From NCBI RefSeq assembly GCF_900090225.1, contig NZ_FMHY01000002.1, positions 1,178,001 through 1,242,000 of the forward strand: DNA of 64,000 nt, written 5' to 3'. A program made the position numbers and the translations under genes. The first letter of the stretch is position 1; each line of letters opens with the position of its first letter. This document shows, piece by piece, positions 44,037 to 51,933 of the stretch. The notes below the pieces were generated by a model. It was not told the DNA's origin. It ran no database searches and saw nothing but the letters and a program-made list of their open reading frames with translations. The stretch comes from Micromonospora eburnea. GTDB lineage: Bacteria > Actinomycetota > Actinomycetes > Mycobacteriales > Micromonosporaceae.

Positions 44037-44768
44037 ATGACGGACCCATTGAAGATGACCCACTCCGTACGCCTCGACGACCTGATCGAGGCCATCAAGA
44101 AGGCGCACAGCGACGCGCTGGACCAACTCGCCGACGCCGTACTGGCCGCCGACCACCTGGGCGACATCGCCGACCACCTGATCGGGCACTTCGTCGACCA
44201 GGCCCGGCGCTCGGGCGCCTCGTGGACGGAGATCGGCCGCAGCATGGGGGTCAGCAAGCAGGCGGCCCAGAAGCGGTCGGCCGCCAAGGCCGAGACGGCG
44301 GCTGCCCTGGACCCGAACGCCGGGTTCGGCCGGTTCACCACCCGAGCCCGCAACGTGGTGATGGCCTCGCAGGAGGAGGCGCGCTCCGCCGGTAACGCCG
44401 AGATCGGCCCCGGGCACCTCGCCCTCGGACTCTTCGTCGACCCGGACGCGCTCGCGCCCCGCCTGATCGAGGCCGCTGGCGTGTCCGCGGAGCGGTTCCG
44501 GGAGGCGGTGGCCGCGACCCTGCCGGCGAAGGCCGAGCGGGTCCCGGATCTGGTCCCCTACGACGCGCGCGGCAAGAAGGTGCTGGAGCTGACGTTCCGG
44601 GAGGCGCTGCGGCTCGGCCACAACTACATCGGCACCGAGCACATGCTGCTCGCCCTGATCGAGGAGGAGGGCGGCGACGGCGTACTCGCCGGCCTCGGGC
44701 TGAAGAAGGACACGATGGAGGCCGCGATCGCCGGCGCGCTGGCCGAGATCGCCCGGAAGATGGCCTGA
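44037..44768 (+). CDS. HTH plus Clp N-terminal domain protein
   Basis: The 243-residue protein has an N-terminal helical region, a helix-turn-helix at about 60-80 (GASWTEIGRSMGVSKQAAQKR) and two Clp-N repeats (about 97-243; FGRFTTRARNVVMASQEEA, and LRLGHNYIGTEHMLLALIEE). Clp-N domains recognise substrates or adaptors of ClpC/ClpB, but the AAA+ motor is absent here. A DNA-binding protein with a Clp-N module could report on proteostasis and probably represses its own promoter through the twin operators. Leaderless ATG is expected at 44037; ATG at 44055 would be an internal alternative. It sits just after the caspase/ATPase gene, though probably as a separate unit. Confidence 0.85.
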   Translation: MTDPLKMTHSVRLDDLIEAIKKAHSDALDQLADAVLAADHLGDIADHLIGHFVDQARRSGASWTEIGRSMGVSKQAAQKRSAAKAETAAALDPNAGFGRFTTRARNVVMASQEEARSAGNAEIGPGHLALGLFVDPDALAPRLIEAAGVSAERFREAVAATLPAKAERVPDLVPYDARGKKVLELTFREALRLGHNYIGTEHMLLALIEEEGGDGVLAGLGLKKDTMEAAIAGALAEIARKMA

Positions 44769-44773
44769 CCACG

Positions 44774-44814
44774 CCCGGCCGGGCGCGCGCCGCGGGGGCG
44801 CGTGCCCGGCCGGG
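44774..44814. terminator. Bidirectional terminator between convergent genes
   Basis: An 18-bp stem (44774-44791 with 44797-44814, one wobble) with a 5-nt loop fills the gap between stop codons at 44768 (+) and 44818 (-). Confidence 0.85.
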
Positions 44815-44817
44815 ACC

Positions 44818-45336
44818 TCAGTCGACGGTGGGGAAGCCGTAGCGCGCGGCGTGCTCCGGGTCGGCCGGGTCGACCTGGCGGATCCCGGCGTCGGCGAGGC
44901 GCTTGTTCACCTCGTCGAGCTGCTCGCGCACCAGCCGTGCCTCCTCCTCGGTGACCCGGCCGCGGTGCGGCTTCCCGGCGTGTTCGATGGTGCCGTAGTC
45001 GACCTTCTCCGCGCTCCGCCGCGTCTTCGGCGGCCGGACCCGCTCCGCCGTACGCAGCAACTGCGCCATCGGCACGTCGGTGGCCATCGAATCGAACTCG
45101 CTGGCGGTCAGCACCACCCGGCGCGGCTCGTCCCCGCCGTGCCGGTCGTGGATCTCCACCACGGCCACGTCCAGCGCCGCGTCGTCGATGCTCTCCACCT
45201 CGACGGGTGTGGCATCCAGTTGCACGGGCCCGGCGACGAGGTCAGGGTGCTCCAGCACGACGACCTTGACCACCTCGTCGTCGGGGCCGAGCAGCTGGCC
45301 GGTGAAGTCGGAGACGTGAATCGTCTTCTTGCCCAT
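44818..45336 (-). CDS. Hypothetical acidic cytoplasmic protein
   Basis: The 172-residue protein starts MGKKTIHVSDFTGQ. An N-terminal beta-rich half is rich in Asp, Glu and Val, and a charged helical C-terminal half (TEEEARLVREQLDEVNKRL) ends in DPEHAARYGF. Start ATG has GGAGAAG in front. The opening resembles the N-terminal strand of Lsr2 nucleoid proteins, but the C-terminal half lacks the DNA-binding Arg-Gly-Arg motif in the usual place, so I do not assign it. No operon partner is obvious. Confidence 0.75.
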   Translation of the reverse strand: MGKKTIHVSDFTGQLLGPDDEVVKVVVLEHPDLVAGPVQLDATPVEVESIDDAALDVAVVEIHDRHGGDEPRRVVLTASEFDSMATDVPMAQLLRTAERVRPPKTRRSAEKVDYGTIEHAGKPHRGRVTEEEARLVREQLDEVNKRLADAGIRQVDPADPEHAARYGFPTVD

Positions 45337-45431
45337 GCGCGGAGCTTCTCCTGTCGTTGGCCGGGATTTCGGACCAGACGACGCTACCCGACACCTGTGC
45401 GAAAGACTGCGGTGGAGCGACCCGGGTGTGT

Positions 45432-45455
45432 CGCCGCCGCCGGCCGGCGGCGGCG
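45432..45455 (-). terminator. Terminator hairpin after the small gene at 45458
   Basis: A perfect 24-bp G/C palindrome directly downstream of the leftward 61-codon gene's stop; it supports that gene being real. Confidence 0.55.
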
Positions 45456-45457
45456 CG

Positions 45458-45643
45458 TCAGCGGGTGTTGAGGCCGTGCTGGGCCGAGGCGCTGGCGGGC
45501 AGCGCGTTCAGCGCGGCCCAGGAGAGCGGCCCGGTCCGGGCTTCCCGGTACCGGGACTGCGCCGGGCACCGCTCGGCGTGCCCGGTGGTCGGCCAGTTGC
45601 GCTCGGCGTCCTGCTGATACCGGTCGGCTGGCTGTTTCGGCAT
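45458..45643 (-). CDS. Small hypothetical protein, 61 residues
   Basis: The frame runs from ATG at 45643 to TGA, with nearly every third codon position G or C. The product (starting MPKQPADRYQQDAERN) contains WPTTGHAERCPAQ and a final ARTGPLSWAALNALP segment. It is hydrophilic, without a signal peptide. The ATG follows an AT-rich stretch that can serve as promoter/leader, and a strong palindrome follows the stop. No family recognised. An overlapping longer frame upstream has poor composition. Confidence 0.55.
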   Translation of the reverse strand: MPKQPADRYQQDAERNWPTTGHAERCPAQSRYREARTGPLSWAALNALPASASAQHGLNTR

Positions 45644-45726
45644 GACAATTACCGTCCCACGAAAAGTTGTACATGTATGGAAATGAATATGACGTGGGAT
45701 CGGTGCGTCAGGTTCCCGACGGTGGG

Positions 45727-45762
45727 GCGGACTGTGGATCCCGGGCCGGATCCACAGTCCGC
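45727..45762. terminator. Perfect 15-bp hairpin, terminator-like
   Basis: The stem is 45727-45741 with 45748-45762 and the loop CGGGCC. There is no U-tract and no gene ends directly beside it, so its role as terminator is uncertain. Confidence 0.35.
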
Positions 45763-45975
45763 CGCTCCCTCCCAGGCCCGTCATCGGTAACGCTAAGTGT
45801 CGACGATAGGTCAGACAAGGGATGCGGCGGGGGATGTCGGTGTCCGGTAATGGACTTGACCTGGGGTTCTGCGCGCCCGGGGCTGCCGGCCGTCAGTGAC
45901 GTAGCGTGCGGATGAGCGCCTCAGGCGAGGGATGACGTGGTGCCCGGCGGCGGTTGTTCCTGTCGGGCGCTGTGG

Positions 45976-46036
45976 AGCTGATGCCGCAAACGATTCATCC
46001 AAGATGGCCGGGAGTGAATCGTTCACGACATCAGCT
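45976..46036. repeat. Palindromic intergenic element, copy A
   Basis: Two 22-nt arms (45976-45997 and 46015-46036) match at 19 of 22 positions as an inverted repeat, with a 17-nt loop. The right arm (GTGAATCGTTCACGACATCA) closely resembles the arms of the element at 54891-54996. Confidence 0.6.
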
Positions 46037-46062
46037 TGAAAGGGAATGAGGAGCGGCCGGTC

Positions 46063-46091
46063 CGCCGGCCACCAACGCTCACCGGCCGGCG
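46063..46091 (-). terminator. Hairpin after the GH3 gene
   Basis: CGCCGGCC (46063-46070) pairs with GGCCGGCG (46084-46091), loop 13 nt, 16 bp beyond the leftward GH3 stop. Confidence 0.45.
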
Positions 46092-46106
46092 ATGCGGGGC
46101 GGCGGC

Positions 46107-47558
46107 TCAGCCGGCCAGGCCGAGCACCTGCGCCGCCGCGCGCCCGTTGGCGTGGCTGGCGCCGTACGTGGTGACGAAGGCGCGGGCCCCGACGGGGCGC
46201 CAGGCGGCCGGCCAGCCCATCTCGACCACCGTCACCGGATGCGCGGCGGCCAGCGCCTCGACCAACTCCCGCGCCCCGGGCAGCCGGTGCAGGTGGCGGC
46301 CGACCAGCACGATCGGCCGGTCACCGGCCCGCCCCCGCAGCTCGTCCGGGTCGGTCTCACCGGCGACGGCGCGCACCTCCTCGGCCCCGACGAGGTGCGG
46401 CCCCAGCCCCCACGGCACTCGCCCCTCGGCGATGGTGGAGGCGGCGTGGACCTGCACCACCAGCGGCGCGGTCAGGCCGGTGATGTCGCCCTCGACGCGT
46501 ACCGCGCGCAGCGCCGCGGCGTAGCCGAGGCCGTCGGGGGTGGCGGCCGGGGTGCCGGCGGCGCCCGTCCAGGCGGCCAACTCGGCGGCGCGCCCGGCCG
46601 CCTCCTCGACCCGGCTCCGGTCCAGCCGGCCGTCGCCGAGCGCGCCGACGACCTCCTCGACCACTGTTTCCACCAGGTCGGCGTCGACCTTCGCGCCGAT
46701 GCAGAGCAGGTCCGCCCCGGCGGCCAGGGCGCGTACGGCGGCCGGACCGACCCCGCCCGCGGCCAGCGCGGCCCCCTTCATCTCCAGCGCGTCGGTGATC
46801 ACGGTGCCGGTGAAGCCGTACTCGCCCCGCAGCAGGTCGACCAGGACCGGCCGGCTGAACGTGGCCGGAGCGTCGCCGGTCAGCGCCGGCACCCGGATGT
46901 GCGCGGTCATGATTGCGCGTACCCCGGCGTCGATGACCGCGGCGAACGGCGGCAGGTCGCGCTCGCGGAGCACCGCCGGAGGCGCGTCGATGGTGGGCAG
47001 CTCGTAGTGGGAGTCGGCGACGGTCGCGCCGTGCCCGGGGAAGTGCTTGGCGCAGCCGGCCACCCCGGACGACTGGAGGCCGGTGACCGCGGCGGCCGAG
47101 TGGGCGGCCACCCGGGCGGGGTCGGCGCCGAACGAGCGGGTGCCGATCACCGGGTTCTCGTCGGCGGTGTTCACGTCGACGGTGGGGGCCAGGTCGAGCG
47201 TGATGCCGAGCGCCGCGAGTTCCGCCCCGATCGCCGCGTACACCTGGCGGGTCAGCGGCAGGTCGTCCACCGCGCCGAGCGCGGCGTTGCCCGGGTACGG
47301 GCTGCCGGTGGCGTGGGCCAGCCGGGTGACGTCGCCGCCCTCCTCGTCGATCGCGATGATCGCGTCCGGGCGGCCGGCGCGCAGCGCGGCGGTGGTCGCC
47401 GCCACCTGGGCCGGGTCGTGGATGTTGGTGCCGAACAGTGTGTGCCCGGCGAGCCCCTCGGCGAGCAGGTCCACCGCCCAGTCGGGCGGGACCGGGCCCG
47501 GGTACGCGGCCAGCAGCGTGCCCAGCGCCAGCCGCCGGAGTCCAGGATCCTGCCCCAC
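46107..47558 (-). CDS. Glycoside hydrolase family 3, beta-N-acetylhexosaminidase type (NagZ-like)
   Basis: The 483-residue protein has the GH3 N-acetylglucosaminidase signature KHFPGHGATVADSHYELP, in which the His/Asp of the loop act as acid/base, and the nucleophile Asp256 in VITDALEM. AIDEEGGDVTRL marks the substrate pocket. There is no signal peptide, so it is cytoplasmic. Likely substrates are GlcNAc-containing disaccharides from cell-wall recycling or chitin, as hydrolase or phosphorylase; sequence alone does not decide. GTG start follows AGGGGAGA. It is divergent from a ROK regulator. Confidence 0.9.
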   Translation of the reverse strand: MGQDPGLRRLALGTLLAAYPGPVPPDWAVDLLAEGLAGHTLFGTNIHDPAQVAATTAALRAGRPDAIIAIDEEGGDVTRLAHATGSPYPGNAALGAVDDLPLTRQVYAAIGAELAALGITLDLAPTVDVNTADENPVIGTRSFGADPARVAAHSAAAVTGLQSSGVAGCAKHFPGHGATVADSHYELPTIDAPPAVLRERDLPPFAAVIDAGVRAIMTAHIRVPALTGDAPATFSRPVLVDLLRGEYGFTGTVITDALEMKGAALAAGGVGPAAVRALAAGADLLCIGAKVDADLVETVVEEVVGALGDGRLDRSRVEEAAGRAAELAAWTGAAGTPAATPDGLGYAAALRAVRVEGDITGLTAPLVVQVHAASTIAEGRVPWGLGPHLVGAEEVRAVAGETDPDELRGRAGDRPIVLVGRHLHRLPGARELVEALAAAHPVTVVEMGWPAAWRPVGARAFVTTYGASHANGRAAAQVLGLAG

Positions 47559-47648
47559 GTGTCTCCCCTTTCCCTGCCGGGTCGTCCGACGACTCCGGAT
47601 CGGGGTGGCCGATACGCTAGCGGACACCCCCAGTGCGGGCGTTTTTGA

Positions 47649-47665
47649 TTAGCAAACTTTACTGA
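47649..47665. promoter_or_regulatory. Candidate ROK operator between the GH3 and ROK genes
   Basis: The imperfect dyad AGCAAA-C-TTTACT lies in an AT-rich patch midway between the divergent starts. It is typical in position for autoregulation by ROK proteins. Confidence 0.5.
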
Positions 47666-47681
47666 AAATAGAGGACGTGGC

Positions 47682-48857
47682 ATGAGTGCGACCCGGCTGC
47701 CCGGCACCCCCCGCCTGCTACGCGCGCTCAACGACCGGGCGGCGCTGGAGCTGCTGCTCGAACGCGGGCCGCTCACCCGGGCCCGGCTCGGCGAGCTGAC
47801 CGGGCTGTCCAAGGTCACCGCGTCGCAGCTCGTGGAGCGGCTGGAGGAACGCGGCCTGGTCACCCGGGTCGGCGAGCAGGCCGGCGGGCGGGGCCCGAAC
47901 GCCCAGCTCTACGCGGTCCGTCCGAGCAGTGCGTACGTGGTCGGCGTGGACGTCGGCGCCGAACGCGTGGTGGCGGCCTGCGCCGACATCACCGGCGAGG
48001 TCGTCGGCCGTGTGGAGCAGTCCACCCGGGACACCGACGACCCGGTCGGTGTGGTGCACAACGCGGTGGTCCAGGCGGCGAGCAGCGCCGGTGCCGAGCT
48101 GTCGAGCGTGCGGCGCATCGTGCTGGGCACCCCGGGCCTGGTGGATCCGGGCACCGGCGACATCACCTTCGCGTTCAACCTGCCGCGCTGGCACCGGGGT
48201 CTGCTCGCCGCGCTCCGCGACGACCTGCACACCCCGGTGGTCTTCGAGAACGACGTCAACCTGGCCGCCGTCGCCGAGGCCCAGTCCGGCGCGGCCCAGG
48301 GCGTGTCGGACTTCGTGCTGGTGTGGGTGGGCGCCGGCGTCGGCCTGGCGATCGTGCTCGGCGGCCGGCTGCACCACGGCAGCAGCGGGGCGGCCGGCGA
48401 GATCGGCTATCTGCCGGTGCCGGGCGTACCCATCCCGCGGGACGTCACGAAGCGGGCCAAGCCGGCGTTCCAGCAGCTCGCGGGCGCGGACGCGGTCCGC
48501 GCGGTGGCCGTCGAGCACGGGTTCGCCGCGGGCGGCGCCGCCGAGGCGGTGCGCGCCGCGATCGCCGCCGGCACGGCCGGCGGGCCGATGCTGGACGAGC
48601 TGGCCCGCCGGCTGGCCCTCGGCGTGGCGAGCACCTGCGTGGTGCTCGACCCGCCGCTGGTGGTGCTCGCCGGCGAGGTGGGCCAGGCGGGCGGGGCGGC
48701 GCTGGCCGACCGGGTGCAGCACGAGGTCGCCGCGATCACCCTGGTCCGGCCGCGGGTGGTCGCCACCGGGCTGACCGAGGAGCCGATCCTGCGGGGCGCG
48801 CTGCGCACCGCGCTCGACGCGGTCCGCGACGAGGTGTTCGGCTCGACGGTCGGCTGA
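47682..48857 (+). CDS. ROK-family transcriptional regulator
   Basis: The 391-residue protein has an N-terminal winged helix (LTRARLGELTGLSKVTASQL) and a ROK sugar-kinase-like domain (VVGVDVGAERVVAACADI, LGTPGLVDPGTG, FENDVNLAAVAEA). The usual GH-x-CxCGxxGC zinc segment is replaced by GEIGYLPVPGVPIPRD with no cysteines, and the GH histidine is a tyrosine. Ligand recognition is therefore probably altered and kinase activity unlikely. It most likely senses an amino sugar or glycan and controls the divergent GH3 gene. Confidence 0.9.
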   Translation: MSATRLPGTPRLLRALNDRAALELLLERGPLTRARLGELTGLSKVTASQLVERLEERGLVTRVGEQAGGRGPNAQLYAVRPSSAYVVGVDVGAERVVAACADITGEVVGRVEQSTRDTDDPVGVVHNAVVQAASSAGAELSSVRRIVLGTPGLVDPGTGDITFAFNLPRWHRGLLAALRDDLHTPVVFENDVNLAAVAEAQSGAAQGVSDFVLVWVGAGVGLAIVLGGRLHHGSSGAAGEIGYLPVPGVPIPRDVTKRAKPAFQQLAGADAVRAVAVEHGFAAGGAAEAVRAAIAAGTAGGPMLDELARRLALGVASTCVVLDPPLVVLAGEVGQAGGAALADRVQHEVAAITLVRPRVVATGLTEEPILRGALRTALDAVRDEVFGSTVG

Positions 48858-48931
48858 CCGTCCGCCACTCGTCGCCCGCGCCGCCATGTGAAGGAATTCT
48901 TCACGAATCGGAGAATCACTGCAAGGAGTTG

Positions 48932-48965
48932 CCGGTACGGCCCCGCCCGGCCGGGGCCGTACCGG
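48932..48965. terminator. Terminator between convergent ROK and ABC permease genes
   Basis: A perfect 13-bp stem (48932-48944 with 48953-48965), 8-nt loop. A separate small dyad, GTGAAG-GAATT-CTTCAC, lies at 48888-48904. Confidence 0.75.
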
Positions 48966-48971
48966 GCCAGA

Positions 48972-49982
48972 TCAGGTCAGATCGCGGCGGCGGAACGCGG
49001 TGAAGGCGCCCCCGACCAGCAGAACCGTGAGCCCGAGCAGCACGGTCAGTCCCGTCCCCCAGTCCAGGGTGTAGGAGCCGTCGCAGAAGCCGGTGACCTC
49101 ACCCTGGCAGGCATGGAGGTCCCAGAACCGGGCCTCAGCGGAGAGCCAGGCGATCAGGTAGCTGGAGAGCATCCACCTGTCCGGCCGGGCCACGTCGACG
49201 ATCTGCAACACCAGCCGCGCGCCCAGCTCCCACACCACCAGGTACGCGGCCACCGTGCCCAGCGCCGCCGAAGTGTGCCGGCCCAGCGTCGCGATGGCGA
49301 AGCCGAGCGCCCCGGCGAGCAGCACCAGCACCAGCCCCCGCCCGTACAGGGCACCCAGCGACTGCCAGAACGCCCCGTCCAGGTGCCCGGGATGCCCTGC
49401 CGCCTGCCCGATCAGCCAGAACACCGTCAGGTACGCCGCCGACGCCACTGCGGAGAGCGCCAACAGCGCGCCGAGCAGCGTACCCAGCTTGGCGCCGAGC
49501 ACCGCCCAGCGGCGGGGCCGCCACAGCAGCAGGTTGACCACCCCGCCCGAGTTCAGGTCGGCGCCGATGTAGGAGGCCCCGACCAGGAACCCGAAGAGCG
49601 CCAGGAACGCGATGAGGAAGTAGAGCAGCGGCCGGGCCTCGACGGCGAAGACGAACACCCCGTTGAGGTAGTCGGCCACGATGGGCAGCCGCTCCATCCG
49701 GCCCGGGTCCACCTCGGCGCAGTCCGCCGGGATGTAGTCGTTCTCGGCCGGCGTCGCCTGCCCGGCCTTGATCCGCAGACAGCGGTCGTGCGCCATCTCC
49801 AGCTCGCGGATCTGGTTGGCGGCCTGCGCCTGGGCCCGGCTCAGCTCATCCGGCGTGGGCTGGTGGGACCCGGCCAGCGTGGTCGCCGCGGTCACCGCGA
49901 AGGCGGCCAGCAGCAGCACCACCATCAGTTGCACGAAGCGGCGAGCGGTCAGCCGCTCCAGCTCGGCTCGGACCAGGTTCAC
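48972..49982 (-). CDS. ABC transporter permease (ABC-2 type)
   Basis: The 336-residue protein has six predicted helices with a large extracellular loop of about 90 residues after the first helix, a common plan in ABC-2 exporter permeases. GTG start overlaps the ATPase stop (GTGA). The loop has cysteines that could pair. The substrate is unknown; lipid, peptide or antibiotic export are usual for this type. Confidence 0.85.
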   Translation of the reverse strand: MNLVRAELERLTARRFVQLMVVLLLAAFAVTAATTLAGSHQPTPDELSRAQAQAANQIRELEMAHDRCLRIKAGQATPAENDYIPADCAEVDPGRMERLPIVADYLNGVFVFAVEARPLLYFLIAFLALFGFLVGASYIGADLNSGGVVNLLLWRPRRWAVLGAKLGTLLGALLALSAVASAAYLTVFWLIGQAAGHPGHLDGAFWQSLGALYGRGLVLVLLAGALGFAIATLGRHTSAALGTVAAYLVVWELGARLVLQIVDVARPDRWMLSSYLIAWLSAEARFWDLHACQGEVTGFCDGSYTLDWGTGLTVLLGLTVLLVGGAFTAFRRRDLT

Positions 49983-50989
49983 GCGTCCACCTCCCGGTTC
50001 TCGCGCGCGTCGAGGTCGATCACCACGTCCTCCGGGCCGGCCGGTGGCCCGTCCAACTGCCGGGGCACGGCCGGGTGCGGGGTGGTGCCGGTCAGCTCCA
50101 GGAAGACGCTCTCCAGATCCGGCCGGAGCGGGACCAGCTCGCGCACCCAGAGCCCCTGCTCGCCCAGCGTGCGGCTGATCAGCTCCGGCTCGTCGACCCC
50201 GGCGACCACCAGGTGGTCGGGATAGGCGGTGACCGACAGGCCGGCCTGCCCCAGCAGCTCCACGGCCCGCTCCGGCTCGGCCACCCGGACCTGCCACTCG
50301 TGCTGGTCGAAGCCGGCGAGCACGTCGTCCACCCGGCCGTACGCCACCCGCCGGCCCCGGCTGATGATCGTCACGTGGTCGCAGATGAGCTGGATCTCGG
50401 CCAGGATGTGGCTGGAGAGCAGCACGGTCACCCCGGCGGCGGCCAGCGACCGCATCAGGTCGCGCATCTCCCGGATGCCGGCCGGGTCCAGGCCGTTCGC
50501 CGGCTCGTCGAGGATCAGCAGCTCCGGCTGCTTCAACAGCGCCGAGGCCACCGCCAGCCGCTGCTTCATACCCAGCGAGTAACCCTTCACCCGCTCATCG
50601 CTGCGGTCCAGCAGGCCGACCTGCTCCAGCACCTCGTCGATGCGGCTGGTGGGCACGCCCCCGGCCAGGGCCAGCAGCCGCAGCGTACGGCGGGCGGTGA
50701 AGTTGCCGAAGAACTGCGGGCTCTCCACGATCGCGCCGACCCGGCCAGCCACGTCCGGCAGCCGATCGGGGGAGGCGGCCCCGAGCACGTTCATCCGGCC
50801 GCCGTCGGCCCGGACCAACCCGAGCAGGGCGCGCAGCGTGGTGGTCTTGCCCGAGCCGTTCGGCCCGAGGAACCCGTGCACCTGGCCGGCCTCGACCAGC
50901 AGGTCGAAGCCGTCCACGGCGACCCGGCGCCCCTGGCGCAGGGTGTGGAACGTCTTACGGAGACCGGAGATCTCGATGACCGCGCTCAT
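49979..50989 (-). CDS. ABC transporter ATP-binding protein (ABC-2 exporter type)
   Basis: The 336-residue ATPase has Walker A GPNGSGKTT, Q-loop around AIVESPQFFG, signature YSLGMKQRL, Walker B LLILDEP and H-loop SSHIL. A C-terminal extension of about 100 residues is typical of DrrA/CcmA-like exporters. ATG at 50989 follows GGAG. It overlaps the permease gene downstream. A self-resistance or membrane-homeostasis export role is inference. Confidence 0.92.
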   Translation of the reverse strand: MSAVIEISGLRKTFHTLRQGRRVAVDGFDLLVEAGQVHGFLGPNGSGKTTTLRALLGLVRADGGRMNVLGAASPDRLPDVAGRVGAIVESPQFFGNFTARRTLRLLALAGGVPTSRIDEVLEQVGLLDRSDERVKGYSLGMKQRLAVASALLKQPELLILDEPANGLDPAGIREMRDLMRSLAAAGVTVLLSSHILAEIQLICDHVTIISRGRRVAYGRVDDVLAGFDQHEWQVRVAEPERAVELLGQAGLSVTAYPDHLVVAGVDEPELISRTLGEQGLWVRELVPLRPDLESVFLELTGTTPHPAVPRQLDGPPAGPEDVVIDLDARENREVDA

Positions 50990-51121
50990 CAGCGTGGCTC
51001 CGGGTGGCAGTCGGGCATGAGCCGTCCTCGGGTTGTGGTGACCAACGACACGGCGCCTCACCATATGGGGGTGACACCGCCCGTGGGGGGCAGCGCGCGG
51101 GTTGCGTGGTTGGATGGACCG

Positions 51122-51916
51122 GTGACTGGTGACCTTGATCTGGTGGTCAGCCTCGACGGGGTCGGCGTCAAGCGCTCCGGCAGCGCGCTGCTGCACGACG
51201 TCGACTGGCGGGTCGAGTTGGACGAACGCTGGGTGGTGCTGGGCCCGAACGGCGCCGGCAAGACCACCCTGCTCAACCTGGCCGCCGGGCGGCTGCACCC
51301 GACCACCGGCAGCGCGCACGTCCTCGGCGAGCGGATCGGCCGCACCGACGTCAACGAGCTGCGGACGCGGATCGGCCTCTCCACCGCCACGCTGGCCGAG
51401 CGGATCCCCTCCGACGAGCGGGTCGCCGACGTCGTGGTCACCGCCGCCTGGTCGGTGATCGGCCGCTTCCGGGAGAGCTACGACCGCACCGACGAGGCGC
51501 GCGCCCACGCGCTGCTCGGCCAGCTCGGCGTCGGCCACCTCGCGGAGCGCGTGTACGGCACGCTGTCCGAGGGGGAACGCAAGCGGGTGCAGGTCGCCCG
51601 GGCCCTGATGACCGACCCGGAGCTGCTGCTGCTCGACGAGCCGGCCGCCGGGCTCGACCTGGGCGGGCGCGAGGACCTGGTCGCCCGGCTCGCCGAGCTG
51701 GCGTACGACCCGGACGCGCCGGCCATGGTGCTGGTCACCCACCACGTCGAGGAGATCCCGCCCGGCTTCACCCACGCGCTGCTGCTGCGCGACGGCGGCG
51801 TGATGGCCCAGGGGCTGCTCGCGGACACGCTCACCGCCGACAACCTGTCCAAGACCTTCGGTCTGCCCCTGGTCGTCCAGCGTTCCGGCGACCGGTGGGC
51901 CGCCCGCGCCGCCTGA
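51122..51916 (+). CDS. Stand-alone ABC ATPase
   Basis: The ~264-residue protein has Walker A GPNGAGKTT, signature LSEGERKRVQ, Walker B LLLLDEP and H-loop VTHHVEEIP. GTG at 51122 is taken as start; a GTG at 51071 is possible. There is no permease next to it. Similar single ATPases in other bacteria (ModF/YlmA-like) have uncertain partners. The GTG of ribokinase follows 17 bp after its stop. It is divergent from the exporter ATPase, about 130 bp apart. Confidence 0.88.
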   Translation: MTGDLDLVVSLDGVGVKRSGSALLHDVDWRVELDERWVVLGPNGAGKTTLLNLAAGRLHPTTGSAHVLGERIGRTDVNELRTRIGLSTATLAERIPSDERVADVVVTAAWSVIGRFRESYDRTDEARAHALLGQLGVGHLAERVYGTLSEGERKRVQVARALMTDPELLLLDEPAAGLDLGGREDLVARLAELAYDPDAPAMVLVTHHVEEIPPGFTHALLLRDGGVMAQGLLADTLTADNLSKTFGLPLVVQRSGDRWAARAA

Positions 51917-51933
51917 CCCGAGGAGAGACCAGC

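Larger units (their letters stand above)
45644..46106. other. 463-bp intergenic region with AT-rich leader and palindromes
   Basis: The 45650-45700 part is unusually AT-rich for this genome and probably holds the promoter of the leftward small gene. Further along are a perfect 15-bp hairpin (45727-45741 with 45748-45762, arms ending GGATCC), the palindromic repeat at 45976-46036 and the GH3 terminator. No coding frame with normal codon use is seen. Confidence 0.6.

Noticed and set aside
39179..44768. A type VII secretion (ESX) locus
   Set aside because: EccC-like modules are present, but no WXG100 substrates, EccB, EccD, EccE or mycosin gene exists in the window, and the ATPase protein lacks EccC's membrane helices.
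44818..45336. Lsr2-type nucleoid protein
   Set aside because: Only the first strand is similar; the C-terminal DNA-binding domain with its Arg-Gly-Arg hook is not present.
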